Positions 7,883-15,840 of a stretch of DNA of 33,231 bases are shown here, piece after piece. The stretch comes from Gemmatimonadota bacterium (GTDB taxonomy: Bacteria; Latescibacterota; UBA2968; UBA8231). The stretch covers positions 1 through 33,231 of the forward strand of contig JAPPEF010000234.1 in the NCBI GenBank assembly GCA_028875335.1, given 5' to 3'. Below the pieces are notes generated by a model. That model saw nothing but the letters and a program-made list of their open reading frames with translations. It did not search any database and was not told the DNA's origin. Position 1 is the first letter of the stretch. Each line of letters starts with the position of its first letter. The translations under genes and the position numbers were made by a program.

Positions 7883-9811
7883 ATGACCGTTATTGAAGCA
7901 ACTATACCACTAGTGCAGTCCCCGGCTTGGGCCGTGCTGGAGCGGCAGTTAATCAAGACGATGGAGGACGCCGTCCATTCATTTCTGGAAAAGTACACCC
8001 ATCCCGACGGCCGTTTGATCTGGCGCGACGGCTTGCGGCACTCCCGCGACGGGGCAGACGATTTCTACGAGAGCTTCTACAACTGGCCGTTGCTGTACTT
8101 GCTCGGCGGCGGCGACCATTTGCTCGCCCTCGGCCAGCGGCAGTGGGAGGCCACGACCGAACTGATGGTAGAGTACGGCCACGTGGACAAGGAATACGAG
8201 ATCGGCTACGACCAGTTCCACCAGAGCGAGAGCTACATCTATTTCTACCTGCTGTGCATGGCCGATCCGACCCACGCCGAGAATGTGGCGCGGGCGCGGC
8301 GCTTTGCTGGTTTCTATCTCAACGAAGACGCAGAGGCCCTCAACTACGACCCAGAGCACAAGATCATCAAATGCGCCCACAACGGAAGCAAAGGGCCGCG
8401 CTGGCTGTACGAAGAGAACGAGGAGCCGTCGTATGGATACAGCCCGGGGATGGCGTGCTATGGTTTGCCCTACGAGGACTTAGAGGGGATTGACACGCCT
8501 GCCGACCTCAAGGACCCGGCCAAGGCGCGGCGCATGGGGCAAGCCATGAAGGAACGCATGTCCCGGGGCGATTGCGCCACCAATTTGCACGTCACCTCGT
8601 TGATCGCCAACGCCTGCTACCTGACCGGCGACGACAAATACCGCGCTTGGCTGCTCGAATACGTGGATGCGTGGATCGAACGGGCCGCGGCCAATGGGGG
8701 TCTGCTGCCCGACAATGTGGGGTTGAGCGGGCAGGTCGGCGAATACATGGAGGGACGCTGGTATGGAAGCATGTACGGCTGGACGTGGCCGCACGGGTTG
8801 TACAATATCGCTATGGCGGCCATTTTGGCCGGAACTCATTGCTATCTGCTGACCGGCGAGGAAAAGTATCTCGAACTGCCCCGCACTCAGCTCAGAAAGG
8901 TTATAGAGCAGGGGAAGATGGCCGACTTGGGCCAAATCGAGATGAGCCTGGGCGTGCACTGGATAGGCCAGCTAACCGCGCTCGGCGACGACAAGGTCAG
9001 CTTTGTGGTGCCCTATTGCTACGGGGCCAAGGGGTGGTCGGACTTCCAGCCGCTGGCAGCCATGTATCCGGCTGCGCTGTGGAATGTCTGTGGGGCGGCG
9101 GTCGATTGGGAGATGCTTGAAGCGCTGCGCGCCAAAGAGCGCTACGACTGGCGGATGGTGGTGCCGTTCCACAACAAAGAGGACGCGTACCACGAGCCGC
9201 CGTGGTTTTGCTATCTCAAGGGCGAAAATCCCGACTACCCGGTACAGATTCTCCAAGCGGCTCTCTCGCAAGTCTATCGGCGGATGGAGCTCATTCGCCG
9301 CGACGGAACCGACCCCCGTGACAACCATATCCACTGGTGGCAGCAGCTAAACCCGGTGACGACCGAGGCGCTCATCCAACTGACCTTGGGCGCGCCGCAG
9401 CTCCTGTACAACGGCGGCATCTTGATGGCCCCGCTGCGCTATTTTGACGCCGAGCGCAAACGCCCGGGCCTGCCAGCGGATGTGGCCGCACTCGTCGAGA
9501 CTGTGGAGCGGGATCGCCTCGTGGTGCACTTGGTGAACCTGAGTGCGCTAGACGCCCGCAAGGTGCTACTGCAAGCCGGGACCTTGGCCGAGCATCGGTT
9601 TGGGGAGGTCGCGTACAATTCCTTGGAGAGTGCGTACCCGGGCACGGTGGGAAGCTATGCTGCGCCACCTGTGGAGCAGGCGACCAAACGCGTTGCCGTC
9701 CACGACGCGCACTTTGCGGTAGCCCTGCCGCCGGGGACTGAAATTCGCCTCGAAATCGGCTTGCAGCGGCACGCGAACGCGCCGACATACGACTTGCCAT
9801 CGGCTTGGTAA
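7883..9811 (+). CDS. Large unknown protein, probable alpha/alpha-toroid glycoside-processing enzyme
   Basis: A 642-residue cytoplasmic-looking protein without signal peptide. The first 480 residues are rich in Trp, Tyr and Gly at helix ends (DFYESFYNWPLLYLLGGG, GYDQFHQSESYIYFYL, YGWTWPHGLYNIAMA), the texture of a six- or seven-hairpin alpha/alpha toroid such as unsaturated glucuronyl hydrolases and other glycoside hydrolases; the last 120 residues look like a beta-sandwich. I cannot name the family. GGGAGAGAAG is upstream of the ATG. It follows the SDR gene by 26 bases and precedes an aldo/keto reductase. Its last codons (PTYDLPSAW) are duplicated in DNA form about 117 bases downstream. Confidence 0.75.
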   Translation: MTVIEATIPLVQSPAWAVLERQLIKTMEDAVHSFLEKYTHPDGRLIWRDGLRHSRDGADDFYESFYNWPLLYLLGGGDHLLALGQRQWEATTELMVEYGHVDKEYEIGYDQFHQSESYIYFYLLCMADPTHAENVARARRFAGFYLNEDAEALNYDPEHKIIKCAHNGSKGPRWLYEENEEPSYGYSPGMACYGLPYEDLEGIDTPADLKDPAKARRMGQAMKERMSRGDCATNLHVTSLIANACYLTGDDKYRAWLLEYVDAWIERAAANGGLLPDNVGLSGQVGEYMEGRWYGSMYGWTWPHGLYNIAMAAILAGTHCYLLTGEEKYLELPRTQLRKVIEQGKMADLGQIEMSLGVHWIGQLTALGDDKVSFVVPYCYGAKGWSDFQPLAAMYPAALWNVCGAAVDWEMLEALRAKERYDWRMVVPFHNKEDAYHEPPWFCYLKGENPDYPVQILQAALSQVYRRMELIRRDGTDPRDNHIHWWQQLNPVTTEALIQLTLGAPQLLYNGGILMAPLRYFDAERKRPGLPADVAALVETVERDRLVVHLVNLSALDARKVLLQAGTLAEHRFGEVAYNSLESAYPGTVGSYAAPPVEQATKRVAVHDAHFAVALPPGTEIRLEIGLQRHANAPTYDLPSAW

Positions 9812-9916
9812 GGACGCGAATACCTACAAGCCTATAATCGACGGATGTTTAGGTATGGGATGCTTCGGCTCCGCTCAGCATGACAGGGAAGAAACACGTC
9901 GACATACGACTTACCA
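9783..9916. repeat. 17-bp direct repeat flanking a dispersed GCTTCGxCTCCGCTCAGC-type repeat
   Basis: CGACATACGACTTGCCA (9783-9799, inside the 3' end of the toroid gene) recurs at 9900-9916 with one mismatch. Between the copies, 9859-9885 holds a 27-base unit ending in CCGCTCAGCATGACA that matches both arms of the hairpin at 31.6 kb. The rest of the gap shows nothing gene-like. This looks like an insertion or slippage product that duplicated the end of the gene. Confidence 0.6.
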
Positions 9917-9940
9917 ACCAACATTAGATTAGGAGAGAAT

Positions 9941-10909
9941 ATGGATTACGTGCGATTGGGCCGGGCTGGGGTCAAGGTCTCGCGGCTGTGTTTGGGCACG
10001 GCCTTTCGGGGATACTGGCATGGGCACACGGACGAGGCGACCGCTGTGCGCACGGTCGAGACGGCCCTCGACTTGGGGTGCAATTTTCTCGATTGCGCCA
10101 ACTTCTACTTTCAGGGCCGTTGCGAGGAGCTGTTGGGCAAGGCCATCAAGGGCAAGCGCGACGATTTGGTGATCACTACCAAAGTCTGGAGCCAGATAGG
10201 CGACGGCCCCAACGACCGCGGCTTGTCGCGCTTTGCCATCATGCGCGAGATCGAGCGGTCGTTAAAGCGCTTGAACACGGATTACGTGGATATATACTTG
10301 CTGCACAACTGGGATCCAGACACTGAACTCGACGAGACGCTGCGGGCGTTTGACGATTTGGTGCGACAGGGCAAGGTGCGCTACGTGGGGGCCTGCAATT
10401 TTACTGCTGCTCAAGTGGTGGAGGCGCTGTGGATGGCCGATCGCGGGAGGCTGGATCCACTATTTACCTTACAAAATCAGTATAATCTGTTGCACCGCTG
10501 GCAAATAGAGCCGGAACTGTTGCCTTTGTGTCGGCGGTACGGGCTCGGTATGATGACCTACAGTCCGCTGGCCGTCGGCTTGTTGAGTGGCCGCTTTAAG
10601 AGCGGGCAAAAGCCGCCGACGGATAGCGCTTGGCAGGACGACGAGCGCTTTGCCGAGGCCATGAACGACCGAGCCGAGCGGATTGTGCAAAAGCTGACCG
10701 AGATTGGCCGGGCACAGGACAAGACCCCGGCGCAAGTTGCCGTTGCTTGGATATTGGCCAACGAGGATGTTACCGCGCCGATCATCGGCCCAGATCGCCC
10801 GGAGCACGTGGAGGAGGTTTTTGGGGCGTTGGAGGTGGAGTTGGGGGATGAGGAATTAGCAGCCTTAGACGCCCTGTCTCAGTGGACGCCTTTGGCGCAG
10901 ACGCATTAG
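9941..10909 (+). CDS. Aldo/keto reductase
   Basis: A 322-residue TIM-barrel NADPH-dependent reductase that interconverts carbonyls and alcohols. The catalytic tetrad is visible as Asp51 (FLDCANFY), Tyr56, Lys81 (TTKVW) and His122 (LLHNW). The C-terminal part has the usual NADPH-binding order: NQYNLLHR, TYSPLAVGLLSGR, and the AWILANEDVTAPIIG segment. Sequence style resembles the YajO/Kv-beta-like bacterial subgroup acting on sugars or aldehydes. AGGAGAG is seven bases before the ATG. It is the last gene of the plus-strand sugar cluster and may reduce a product of the neighbouring SDR or toroid enzyme. Confidence 0.9.
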   Translation: MDYVRLGRAGVKVSRLCLGTAFRGYWHGHTDEATAVRTVETALDLGCNFLDCANFYFQGRCEELLGKAIKGKRDDLVITTKVWSQIGDGPNDRGLSRFAIMREIERSLKRLNTDYVDIYLLHNWDPDTELDETLRAFDDLVRQGKVRYVGACNFTAAQVVEALWMADRGRLDPLFTLQNQYNLLHRWQIEPELLPLCRRYGLGMMTYSPLAVGLLSGRFKSGQKPPTDSAWQDDERFAEAMNDRAERIVQKLTEIGRAQDKTPAQVAVAWILANEDVTAPIIGPDRPEHVEEVFGALEVELGDEELAALDALSQWTPLAQTH

Positions 10910-10944
10910 CTGCTGCGACCGGCCCAGCGACCTAAAAACGCAAA

Positions 10945-10989
10945 AAGGGGTGCGGCGCAACGACCCGAAGCCGTCGCGCCGCACCCCTT
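10945..10989 (-). terminator. Rho-independent terminator of the minus-strand DUF4097 gene
   Basis: AAGGGGTGCGGCG (10945-10957) pairs perfectly with CGCCGCACCCCTT (10977-10989), extended by CGAC/GTCG with a small bulge. Read on the minus strand the stem runs into CCCCTTTTTGCGTTTTT, a proper U-tract. On the plus strand there is no T-run, although the stem could still slow transcription from the aldo/keto reductase gene. Confidence 0.8.
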
Positions 10990-11015
10990 CGACCAAAAGG
11001 CGGTGTTGTACAGCG

Positions 11016-11966
11016 CTACAGTTTGAGCAGGCGGATGGACCCGCCCGACGTGCGCAGGGTCATGAGGGGACCGCCGCCGTTTATCGCGGCCTTGAGGCTG
11101 TTTTTATCCAGCGTGCCCTGCATTACTACCGGGAAGTCGGTGGAGACGCGTCCACCCGACGTGCGGGCGTCCACCTGCAAACCGATATCCGCAGCGAGGG
11201 AGACCTCTACATTGCCGCCCGAAGTCTTGAGGTGGCAGGGACCGTGAGGCTGCTGCGAGAGTTGGGCGCGAATGGAGCCACCCGACGTCTGAGCCTCGAT
11301 AGGCCCCAGCACTTCGTCCACTTTGATAGAACCGCCCGAGGTCTTGGCCTGCACCGCGCCTTGGGCCCGGCTAATGTGTATGGACCCGCCCGAGGTTTTA
11401 GCTCGCACCTCCCCGTCCACCTCGCCAATGCGGATGGAGCCCCCCGAAGTAGATACCGACGCCGTACCGGAGCAGCCTTTTAGAGAGATGGACCCACCCG
11501 AAGTTTTGCCCTCGATCGGTCCTTCGATGTGGCCAAAGCTCAGACTGCCGACCGAAGTCCGGGCCGAGACGCGGCCCAGAAGATCGTCTACCTCAATGCC
11601 ACCGCCGGAGGTGTTCAGTTCCAAATCGTGCTGGTGCGGCACCGTGAGGCGGAATAGGGGCGCGCGTCCCTTCGCAAGGCCGAAGAAGTCGAACGGGCCG
11701 GCATCTTTTTTGCGGCCCCGGATGGTCGTGGTACCCGCCTCTTGGTCGTATGCTAGATCGAGTTTATCGGCCCGTTCCACGACCAACTCCACCTCGGGGC
11801 GATCCCAAGTATGGACCTCAATGGCACCCCATTCGGTGTCCACTATTAGGCGGTCGCCTAGCTCCACGTCAAAGGATTGGTGCGCTGTGTCGGCTTGGAC
11901 GGCTCCTGTGGCGAAAAGCGCCACAGAAATGGCGGCAAGCGCCGACGATAAGAGCAGCTCTTTCAT
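11016..11966 (-). CDS. Secreted DUF4097-type beta-helix repeat protein
   Basis: A 316-residue exported protein. The N-terminus is a signal peptide, hydrophobic from residue 3 to 23 and ending in VQA before DTAHQ. After a 90-residue strand-rich lead-in come ten copies of a TSGG-type repeat (NTSGGGIEV, KTSGGSISL, KTSGGSIHI and so on), mostly 18 residues apart, which is what a small right-handed beta-helix or adhesin-like DUF4097 fold would show. One copy reads RTSVGSLSF, and the spacing widens near the C-terminus. No function is established for the family; a periplasmic or surface role is inferred. AAGGAG lies about eight bases before the ATG, and a terminator follows. The gene stands alone, with other genes on the opposite strand either side. 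Confidence 0.85.
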   Translation of the reverse strand: MKELLLSSALAAISVALFATGAVQADTAHQSFDVELGDRLIVDTEWGAIEVHTWDRPEVELVVERADKLDLAYDQEAGTTTIRGRKKDAGPFDFFGLAKGRAPLFRLTVPHQHDLELNTSGGGIEVDDLLGRVSARTSVGSLSFGHIEGPIEGKTSGGSISLKGCSGTASVSTSGGSIRIGEVDGEVRAKTSGGSIHISRAQGAVQAKTSGGSIKVDEVLGPIEAQTSGGSIRAQLSQQPHGPCHLKTSGGNVEVSLAADIGLQVDARTSGGRVSTDFPVVMQGTLDKNSLKAAINGGGPLMTLRTSGGSIRLLKL

Positions 11967-12082
11967 TGTGAGTCTCCTTATGGAAGAAAGGATGTTAGGG
12001 TATTAAATGGCTTCTCTCGCTCCGGTGCAAATTGCGTGCCAGCGATTTATTGCGGAGGCTGGAACCGCCCATAAACTCCCGA

Positions 12083-12110
12083 TTGGGAACAAGACTGTCG
12101 TTGCTATATT
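12083..12110 (+). promoter_or_regulatory. Possible sigma70-type promoter for the 12164-13269 pair
   Basis: TTGGGA (12083-12088), a 16-base spacer and TATATT (12105-12110) lie about 50 bases ahead of the first ATG of the plus-strand pair, in the gap divergent from the DUF4097 gene. The match is moderate. Confidence 0.4.
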
Positions 12111-12163
12111 TTAGATGAAATACCGCGCGGCAATTTCAACCCCATATCACCGGAAGGATTTTC

Positions 12164-12463
12164 ATGTCCGCAGTGCAAGACATCCTAGTATTTTTTCAGA
12201 CCACGCCCGCGCTCGACGCCCAAGTAGTAGCTTGGGCGCACTACGAAGCCTCCAAGGGCACGGGCCTAGGCGACTTGGTCGAGGAGAGCGATCCTCCCTA
12301 CCACAACGCCATGGCGGCCATGCGCGACGGCTGGCAAGTCATCCAGATGTCGGAACTCAAACATCGCTCGCCCCAAGAGGGCTATGAACTGGGGCCGCTG
12401 CCCTACCAGATCGTATTGTCGAAATTTAACGAGCTGCAAAAAGAGGAAGGAGCCACATCGTGA
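12164..12463 (+). CDS. Small unknown protein coupled to PhyH oxygenase
   Basis: A 99-residue soluble, acidic protein that I do not recognise. It has no signal peptide, cysteine cluster or obvious ligand motif. The second half is the most distinctive: YHNAMAAMRDGWQVIQMSE and YELGPLPYQIVLSKF. GGAAGG is seven bases before the ATG, and the last bases of the gene overlap the GTG start of the PhyH-family gene by four, so both are expected to be made together. A partner or accessory role for the oxygenase is inference from this coupling alone. Confidence 0.7.
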   Translation: MSAVQDILVFFQTTPALDAQVVAWAHYEASKGTGLGDLVEESDPPYHNAMAAMRDGWQVIQMSELKHRSPQEGYELGPLPYQIVLSKFNELQKEEGATS

Positions 12464-13269
12464 AAGAGCATCTTTTGAACTCGAAGCAGATGGCGCAATT
12501 CGTCGCCTCGGGGTATTTGAAGTTCGAAGAAATGGTGCCCAAAGATCTGTGCCGAGCCTGCCTTGAGGAAATGCACCACAACCGGGGCTATCTCGCCGTG
12601 GGGACCCCCTTTGAGGAGACTTGGCCCAAAGGTACGGCTTTGGGCGATGCGTTCCGCCTGCCGCAGGTGCAGGGACTCATCCACTCCTTGGTCGGCCCCG
12701 ATCCCCTGTACGACCACCACGCCGCGCACTTGACCAAGGCCGAACAAACCAAGGGTCCCAATATGCACCAAGACTCGGTCATCGACTTCCGCGACCATTA
12801 CTTCGATATCCAGCTATCGCTGTTCCCTGCGGATACCACAGACGAGATGGGTGGTACTTTCTTGGTGCCGGGAACGCAATTCCGCAATGTGCGCACCGGG
12901 GAGATCTCCATTTACCACCACATGCGCGGCAAGATCTGGGCGACCTGCCCGGCGGGGACCATGTACGTGTGGAACACCCGCGTCTGGCACGGGGCGCGCA
13001 GCAACTACACGGATCGGGATCGCTTCATGTACAAGTTGCGGCTCAACCCGACGCGGCCGCAGGTGTGCAACTTTGACACCGCAGATCTGGACGACCCTGA
13101 GATCGGTAGCATCCTGTCGACCAACCACGGCTGGGAGGGCAACGAGCAGCGCTACGAACTGATGCAGCGCGTGCGCTTATGGCGCTTTGTCTCCGACCAG
13201 CCAAACTACGATGTGGGCGAGCGGTTTATGCGGCGCATTGAGTACCAGCCCGGCGAGGCGGCAGGCTAG
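12460..13269 (+). CDS. Phytanoyl-CoA dioxygenase (PhyH) family Fe(II)/2-oxoglutarate oxygenase
   Basis: A 269-residue double-stranded beta-helix oxygenase expected to use Fe(II), O2 and 2-oxoglutarate to hydroxylate a small molecule. The iron ligands are His103 and Asp105 (MHQDSV) and His177 (VWHGARSN); the arginine in DRDRFMYKL (Arg186 or Arg188) would bind the 2-oxoglutarate carboxylate. Translation begins at GTG 12460 within the stop of the 99-residue gene (GTGA). Members of this family are very numerous in Poribacteria- and Latescibacterota-type genomes and rarely have known substrates. A second, divergent member lies at 18560-19360. Confidence 0.88.
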   Translation: MKEHLLNSKQMAQFVASGYLKFEEMVPKDLCRACLEEMHHNRGYLAVGTPFEETWPKGTALGDAFRLPQVQGLIHSLVGPDPLYDHHAAHLTKAEQTKGPNMHQDSVIDFRDHYFDIQLSLFPADTTDEMGGTFLVPGTQFRNVRTGEISIYHHMRGKIWATCPAGTMYVWNTRVWHGARSNYTDRDRFMYKLRLNPTRPQVCNFDTADLDDPEIGSILSTNHGWEGNEQRYELMQRVRLWRFVSDQPNYDVGERFMRRIEYQPGEAAG

Positions 13270-13338
13270 CAACGACCTTAGCGCTCTCAGCGACCGGCGC
13301 GGCGTGGTTGGCGGTGCCAAGAGGATTCTTCCAGAGAC

Positions 13339-14511
13339 ATGGCTTTAGAAAGCCCAGTGCTGTTGTCGTCGTATGCCCGCTGCGGGCAGGAGCGCTCCTT
13401 CGCGTTTGTCGATCCGGTGGACGAGGTGGTGGCTACAGCGGCGGACGAGGTGCGTCCGGCCCTCAGCGCGGTGGAGCGGGCGGTGGGCCAAGGGCTGCAC
13501 GCTGCGGGCTTTGTCTGCTACGAGGCTGCCGCCGGTTTAGACCCAGCCTTTACCACCCGTCCCGCTGGTGCGCTTCCCTTGGTTTACTTTGGCCTCTTTG
13601 CGGAGCGGACGCCGGTGGCCGCGCCTGGCGCTGGCTTGGGTTCCTACGAGCTGGACGAGTGGCGGCCGTCGGTGTCGCGGGAGGAGTACGAGGCTGCCAT
13701 TGAGCGCATCCGCGCCTACATTGCGGCCGGCGACACGTACCAAGTCAACTACACCTTGCGCTTGCATAGCCGCTTCCGGGGCGATCCGCTGGCGCTGTAC
13801 CGCGATATGGGGCAGGTGCAGGAATCGGCGTTGTGCGCGTACTTCGACTTGGGTCGGCACGTGCTGATCTCGGCGTCGCCCGAGCTGTTCTTCCGCCTGC
13901 AAGACGGGCGTTGCACGGTGCGGCCCATGAAGGGAACCCGGCCACGGGGCCGCTTTGCAGCCGAGGATCAGCAGCGGGCCGACGACCTGCAACATTCCGC
14001 TAAAGACCGCGCTGAGAACCTGATGGTTACCGATATGTTGCGCAACGACTTGGGGCGCATCTCGCAAGTTGGCAGCGTGGCGGTCCCGGCCCTGTGGTCG
14101 GTCGAGCGCTATCCCACGGTGTGGCAGCTAACTTCTACTGTGGAAAGCCAACTCAAAGCCGGCGTGAGCCTACCCGACATCTTTGCTGCGCTCTTCCCCT
14201 GCGGCTCGGTAACCGGCGCGCCCAAGGTGCGGACCATGGAAATCATCGCCGAACTGGAGCGCGCCCCACGCGGCATTTACACCGGCTGCATGGGCTATGT
14301 GTCGCCAGGGCCGGAGGCGTGCTTCAACGTGGCGATTCGCACGGCGCATCTGGACCGAGAGAGCGGACAGCTCGAATTTGGCGTGGGCGGCGGGATCGTC
14401 TGGGAATCGTCGGCCGCGGAAGAATACGCCGAATGCCTCATCAAGGCCGAGGTCTTGCGCGCCCGGTCGAATATGGGCTGTTGGCCGGCACCTTGCGCGC
14501 CGAGTTGTTAG
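13339..14511 (+). CDS. pabB: Aminodeoxychorismate synthase component I
   Basis: A 390-residue chorismate-utilising enzyme that aminates chorismate to 4-amino-4-deoxychorismate for folate synthesis. RPMKGTRPRG contains Lys198, the lysine that separates PabB from anthranilate synthase TrpE (usually PIAGTRPRG). Other core motifs are DTYQVNYTLR (132-141), DMLRNDLGRIS (232-242), PCGSVTGAPK (287-296) and GVGGGIVWESSAAEEY (348-363). No pabA amidotransferase gene is nearby. After AECLIKAEVL the reading frame ends in an atypical tail (RARSNMGCWPAPCAPSC), because a relic of a PabC domain follows out of frame. The PabB catalytic body itself looks complete. Confidence 0.92.
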   Translation: MALESPVLLSSYARCGQERSFAFVDPVDEVVATAADEVRPALSAVERAVGQGLHAAGFVCYEAAAGLDPAFTTRPAGALPLVYFGLFAERTPVAAPGAGLGSYELDEWRPSVSREEYEAAIERIRAYIAAGDTYQVNYTLRLHSRFRGDPLALYRDMGQVQESALCAYFDLGRHVLISASPELFFRLQDGRCTVRPMKGTRPRGRFAAEDQQRADDLQHSAKDRAENLMVTDMLRNDLGRISQVGSVAVPALWSVERYPTVWQLTSTVESQLKAGVSLPDIFAALFPCGSVTGAPKVRTMEIIAELERAPRGIYTGCMGYVSPGPEACFNVAIRTAHLDRESGQLEFGVGGGIVWESSAAEEYAECLIKAEVLRARSNMGCWPAPCAPSC

Positions 14512-14621
14512 CACAGGGCCAGCTTTGCGAACGCCCGTTGCCCTTCGGCGAATTGGCGCGGGCCGACGCCCTTTACCTTATTAATTCAGTTCGGCGCAGG
14601 GTCGAACTGGAACTCGTGTAA
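14463..14621 (+). pseudogene. Frameshifted C-terminal relic of a fused PabC (aminodeoxychorismate lyase) domain
   Basis: In the frame one base off pabB, the DNA from about 14463 to the TAA at 14619-14621 encodes RPVEYGLLAGTLRAELLAQ, then ERPLPFGELARADALY, then LINSVRRR. This matches the end of 4-amino-4-deoxychorismate lyases, where GLLxGTxRAELL and the final NSxRG segment are conserved. Many bacteria carry a PabB-PabC fusion of about 600 residues, and the junction after AECLIKAEVL is where the lyase domain normally starts. About 200 lyase residues, including the PLP lysine, are therefore missing. The relic overlaps the end of pabB and stops 11 bases before the next ATG. Confidence 0.72.
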
Positions 14622-14632
14622 AGGAGTACATC

Positions 14633-15802
14633 ATGTATCGCATTGGCCAAGCAGAAATCAAGCAACTACAGCAGCTATTCGACAGCGGCGCGATCTTCCG
14701 CTATGGATCGGGCGGGGAGTGCGATCGCTTTGAGCGGAACTGGGCGCGCTACGTGGGGGTAGAGCACTGTCGGATGACGCGCTCGGGGACCTCGGCACTA
14801 TACGCGGCGCTGGTGGGATTGGGCGTGGGACCGGGGGATCAGGTGATTGTGCCCGCCTATACTTACATGGCGACCGCGTTGGCGGTGCTAGGGGCTGGGG
14901 CCATTCCGGTGATCGCCGATGTCGATGACTCCTTGACGCTGTGCCCCAAGGATTTAAAGCGGCGAATTACCAAACACACTAGGGCAATTATTCCGGTCCA
15001 CATGGTCGGCCTGCCCTGCGATATGAAGCGCATTGCCAAGATCGCCCGCAAACGCGGCTTGCTCGTTCTCGAAGACGCCTGTCAGGCGGTGGGCGGAGGG
15101 TACGAGGGCCGGATGCTGGGCAGTTGGGGCCACGCCGGCGCGTTTAGTTTCAACTTCTTCAAGAACATGACCTGCGGCGAGGGGGGGGCTTTTGTAACCA
15201 ATACGGAGGCGGTGCATCAGCGCGGCTCAGTGGCGGTGGACTGCTGCTCGTTTTACTGGAACCCCGAAGAAGAGCGCGAAGAGCTGCAATTTGCCGGTCC
15301 CAACTTCAGGGGCTCTGAAGTCGAGGGGGCGATACTCAACGTGCAACTGCGGCGAATCCGGGGGATGCTCAAGACCATGCGCGCCCACAAGCAGGAGTTA
15401 CTACAGGTCGGGCTAGAGGCAGGGTTGGAGTCGATAAAGAATAACAGCTTGGATTACGAGTGCGGCACGCACCTGGGTTTTTTGTTTGCTACCGAGGACG
15501 AGGCGCGCTCTTTTCGCAACCGACTGGCCGACCAAGGCGTGTCCTCCTTTTTGCCCATGGATACCGGCCGCCACGTCTATACGCGCTGGGAGCCTATTTT
15601 GCGCTACCAAGGCGCGCACCATCCGGCGCTCGATCCCTTTAAACTGCCAGCCAATCGCAAGGCGCGGGTCAAGTACAAGCTGGATACGTGCCAAGACTCG
15701 CTCGACGTTTTGGCGCGCGCCGTCTTGGTGTCCATGCACCCGAACAACACTAAGACCAAGCTGCGGAAGATGGGTGAAGCGATTCGGGTGGCCGCGGGCT
15801 GA
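14633..15802 (+). CDS. DegT/DnrJ/EryC1/StrS-family PLP aminotransferase (second copy)
   Basis: A 389-residue sugar aminotransferase. The PLP lysine is Lys177 in FNFFKNMTCGEGG; RSGTSALYAAL gives phosphate contacts and LVLEDACQAVGGGY the pyridine-facing aspartate. It differs clearly from the paralog at 380-1654 in length, start and the lysine motif, so the two are not a recent duplication. AAAGGAG is placed seven bases before the ATG. It follows the pabB/pabC relic by 11 bases. Likely role is amino-sugar formation for a cell-surface glycan or a secondary metabolite; the chorismate gene next to it might hint at an aminated aromatic product, but that is weak. Confidence 0.88.
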   Translation: MYRIGQAEIKQLQQLFDSGAIFRYGSGGECDRFERNWARYVGVEHCRMTRSGTSALYAALVGLGVGPGDQVIVPAYTYMATALAVLGAGAIPVIADVDDSLTLCPKDLKRRITKHTRAIIPVHMVGLPCDMKRIAKIARKRGLLVLEDACQAVGGGYEGRMLGSWGHAGAFSFNFFKNMTCGEGGAFVTNTEAVHQRGSVAVDCCSFYWNPEEEREELQFAGPNFRGSEVEGAILNVQLRRIRGMLKTMRAHKQELLQVGLEAGLESIKNNSLDYECGTHLGFLFATEDEARSFRNRLADQGVSSFLPMDTGRHVYTRWEPILRYQGAHHPALDPFKLPANRKARVKYKLDTCQDSLDVLARAVLVSMHPNNTKTKLRKMGEAIRVAAG

Positions 15803-15804
15803 GA

Positions 15805-15833
15805 TTGACGTGTCTGCACACGCCGTCTATACT
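15805..15833 (+). promoter_or_regulatory. Strong sigma70-type promoter giving a leaderless transcript
   Basis: TTGACG (15805-15810), an exact 17-base spacer and TATACT (15828-15833) form the best promoter in the window. The expected transcription start, about seven bases after the -10 box, falls on or next to the ATG at 15841. No Shine-Dalgarno sequence precedes that ATG, consistent with leaderless translation. Confidence 0.75.
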
Positions 15834-15840
15834 AAAAATT

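Noticed and set aside
10950..11483. 177-residue plus-strand frame
   Set aside because: Begins inside the terminator stem and runs antisense to the DUF4097 gene, with no ribosome site.
11040..11620. Regularly spaced DNA repeats resembling a CRISPR array
   Set aside because: The 54-base period is coding (18 residues), repeats are degenerate, and the frame is open throughout.
11323..12006. 227-residue plus-strand frame over the DUF4097 gene
   Set aside because: Its PPEV repeats are the antisense of TSGG codons; the minus frame has a signal peptide, ribosome site and terminator.
15805..15840. TTG start adding 12 residues to the HEPN-like protein
   Set aside because: The TTG is the -35 hexamer of a strong promoter, so it would not be in the transcript.
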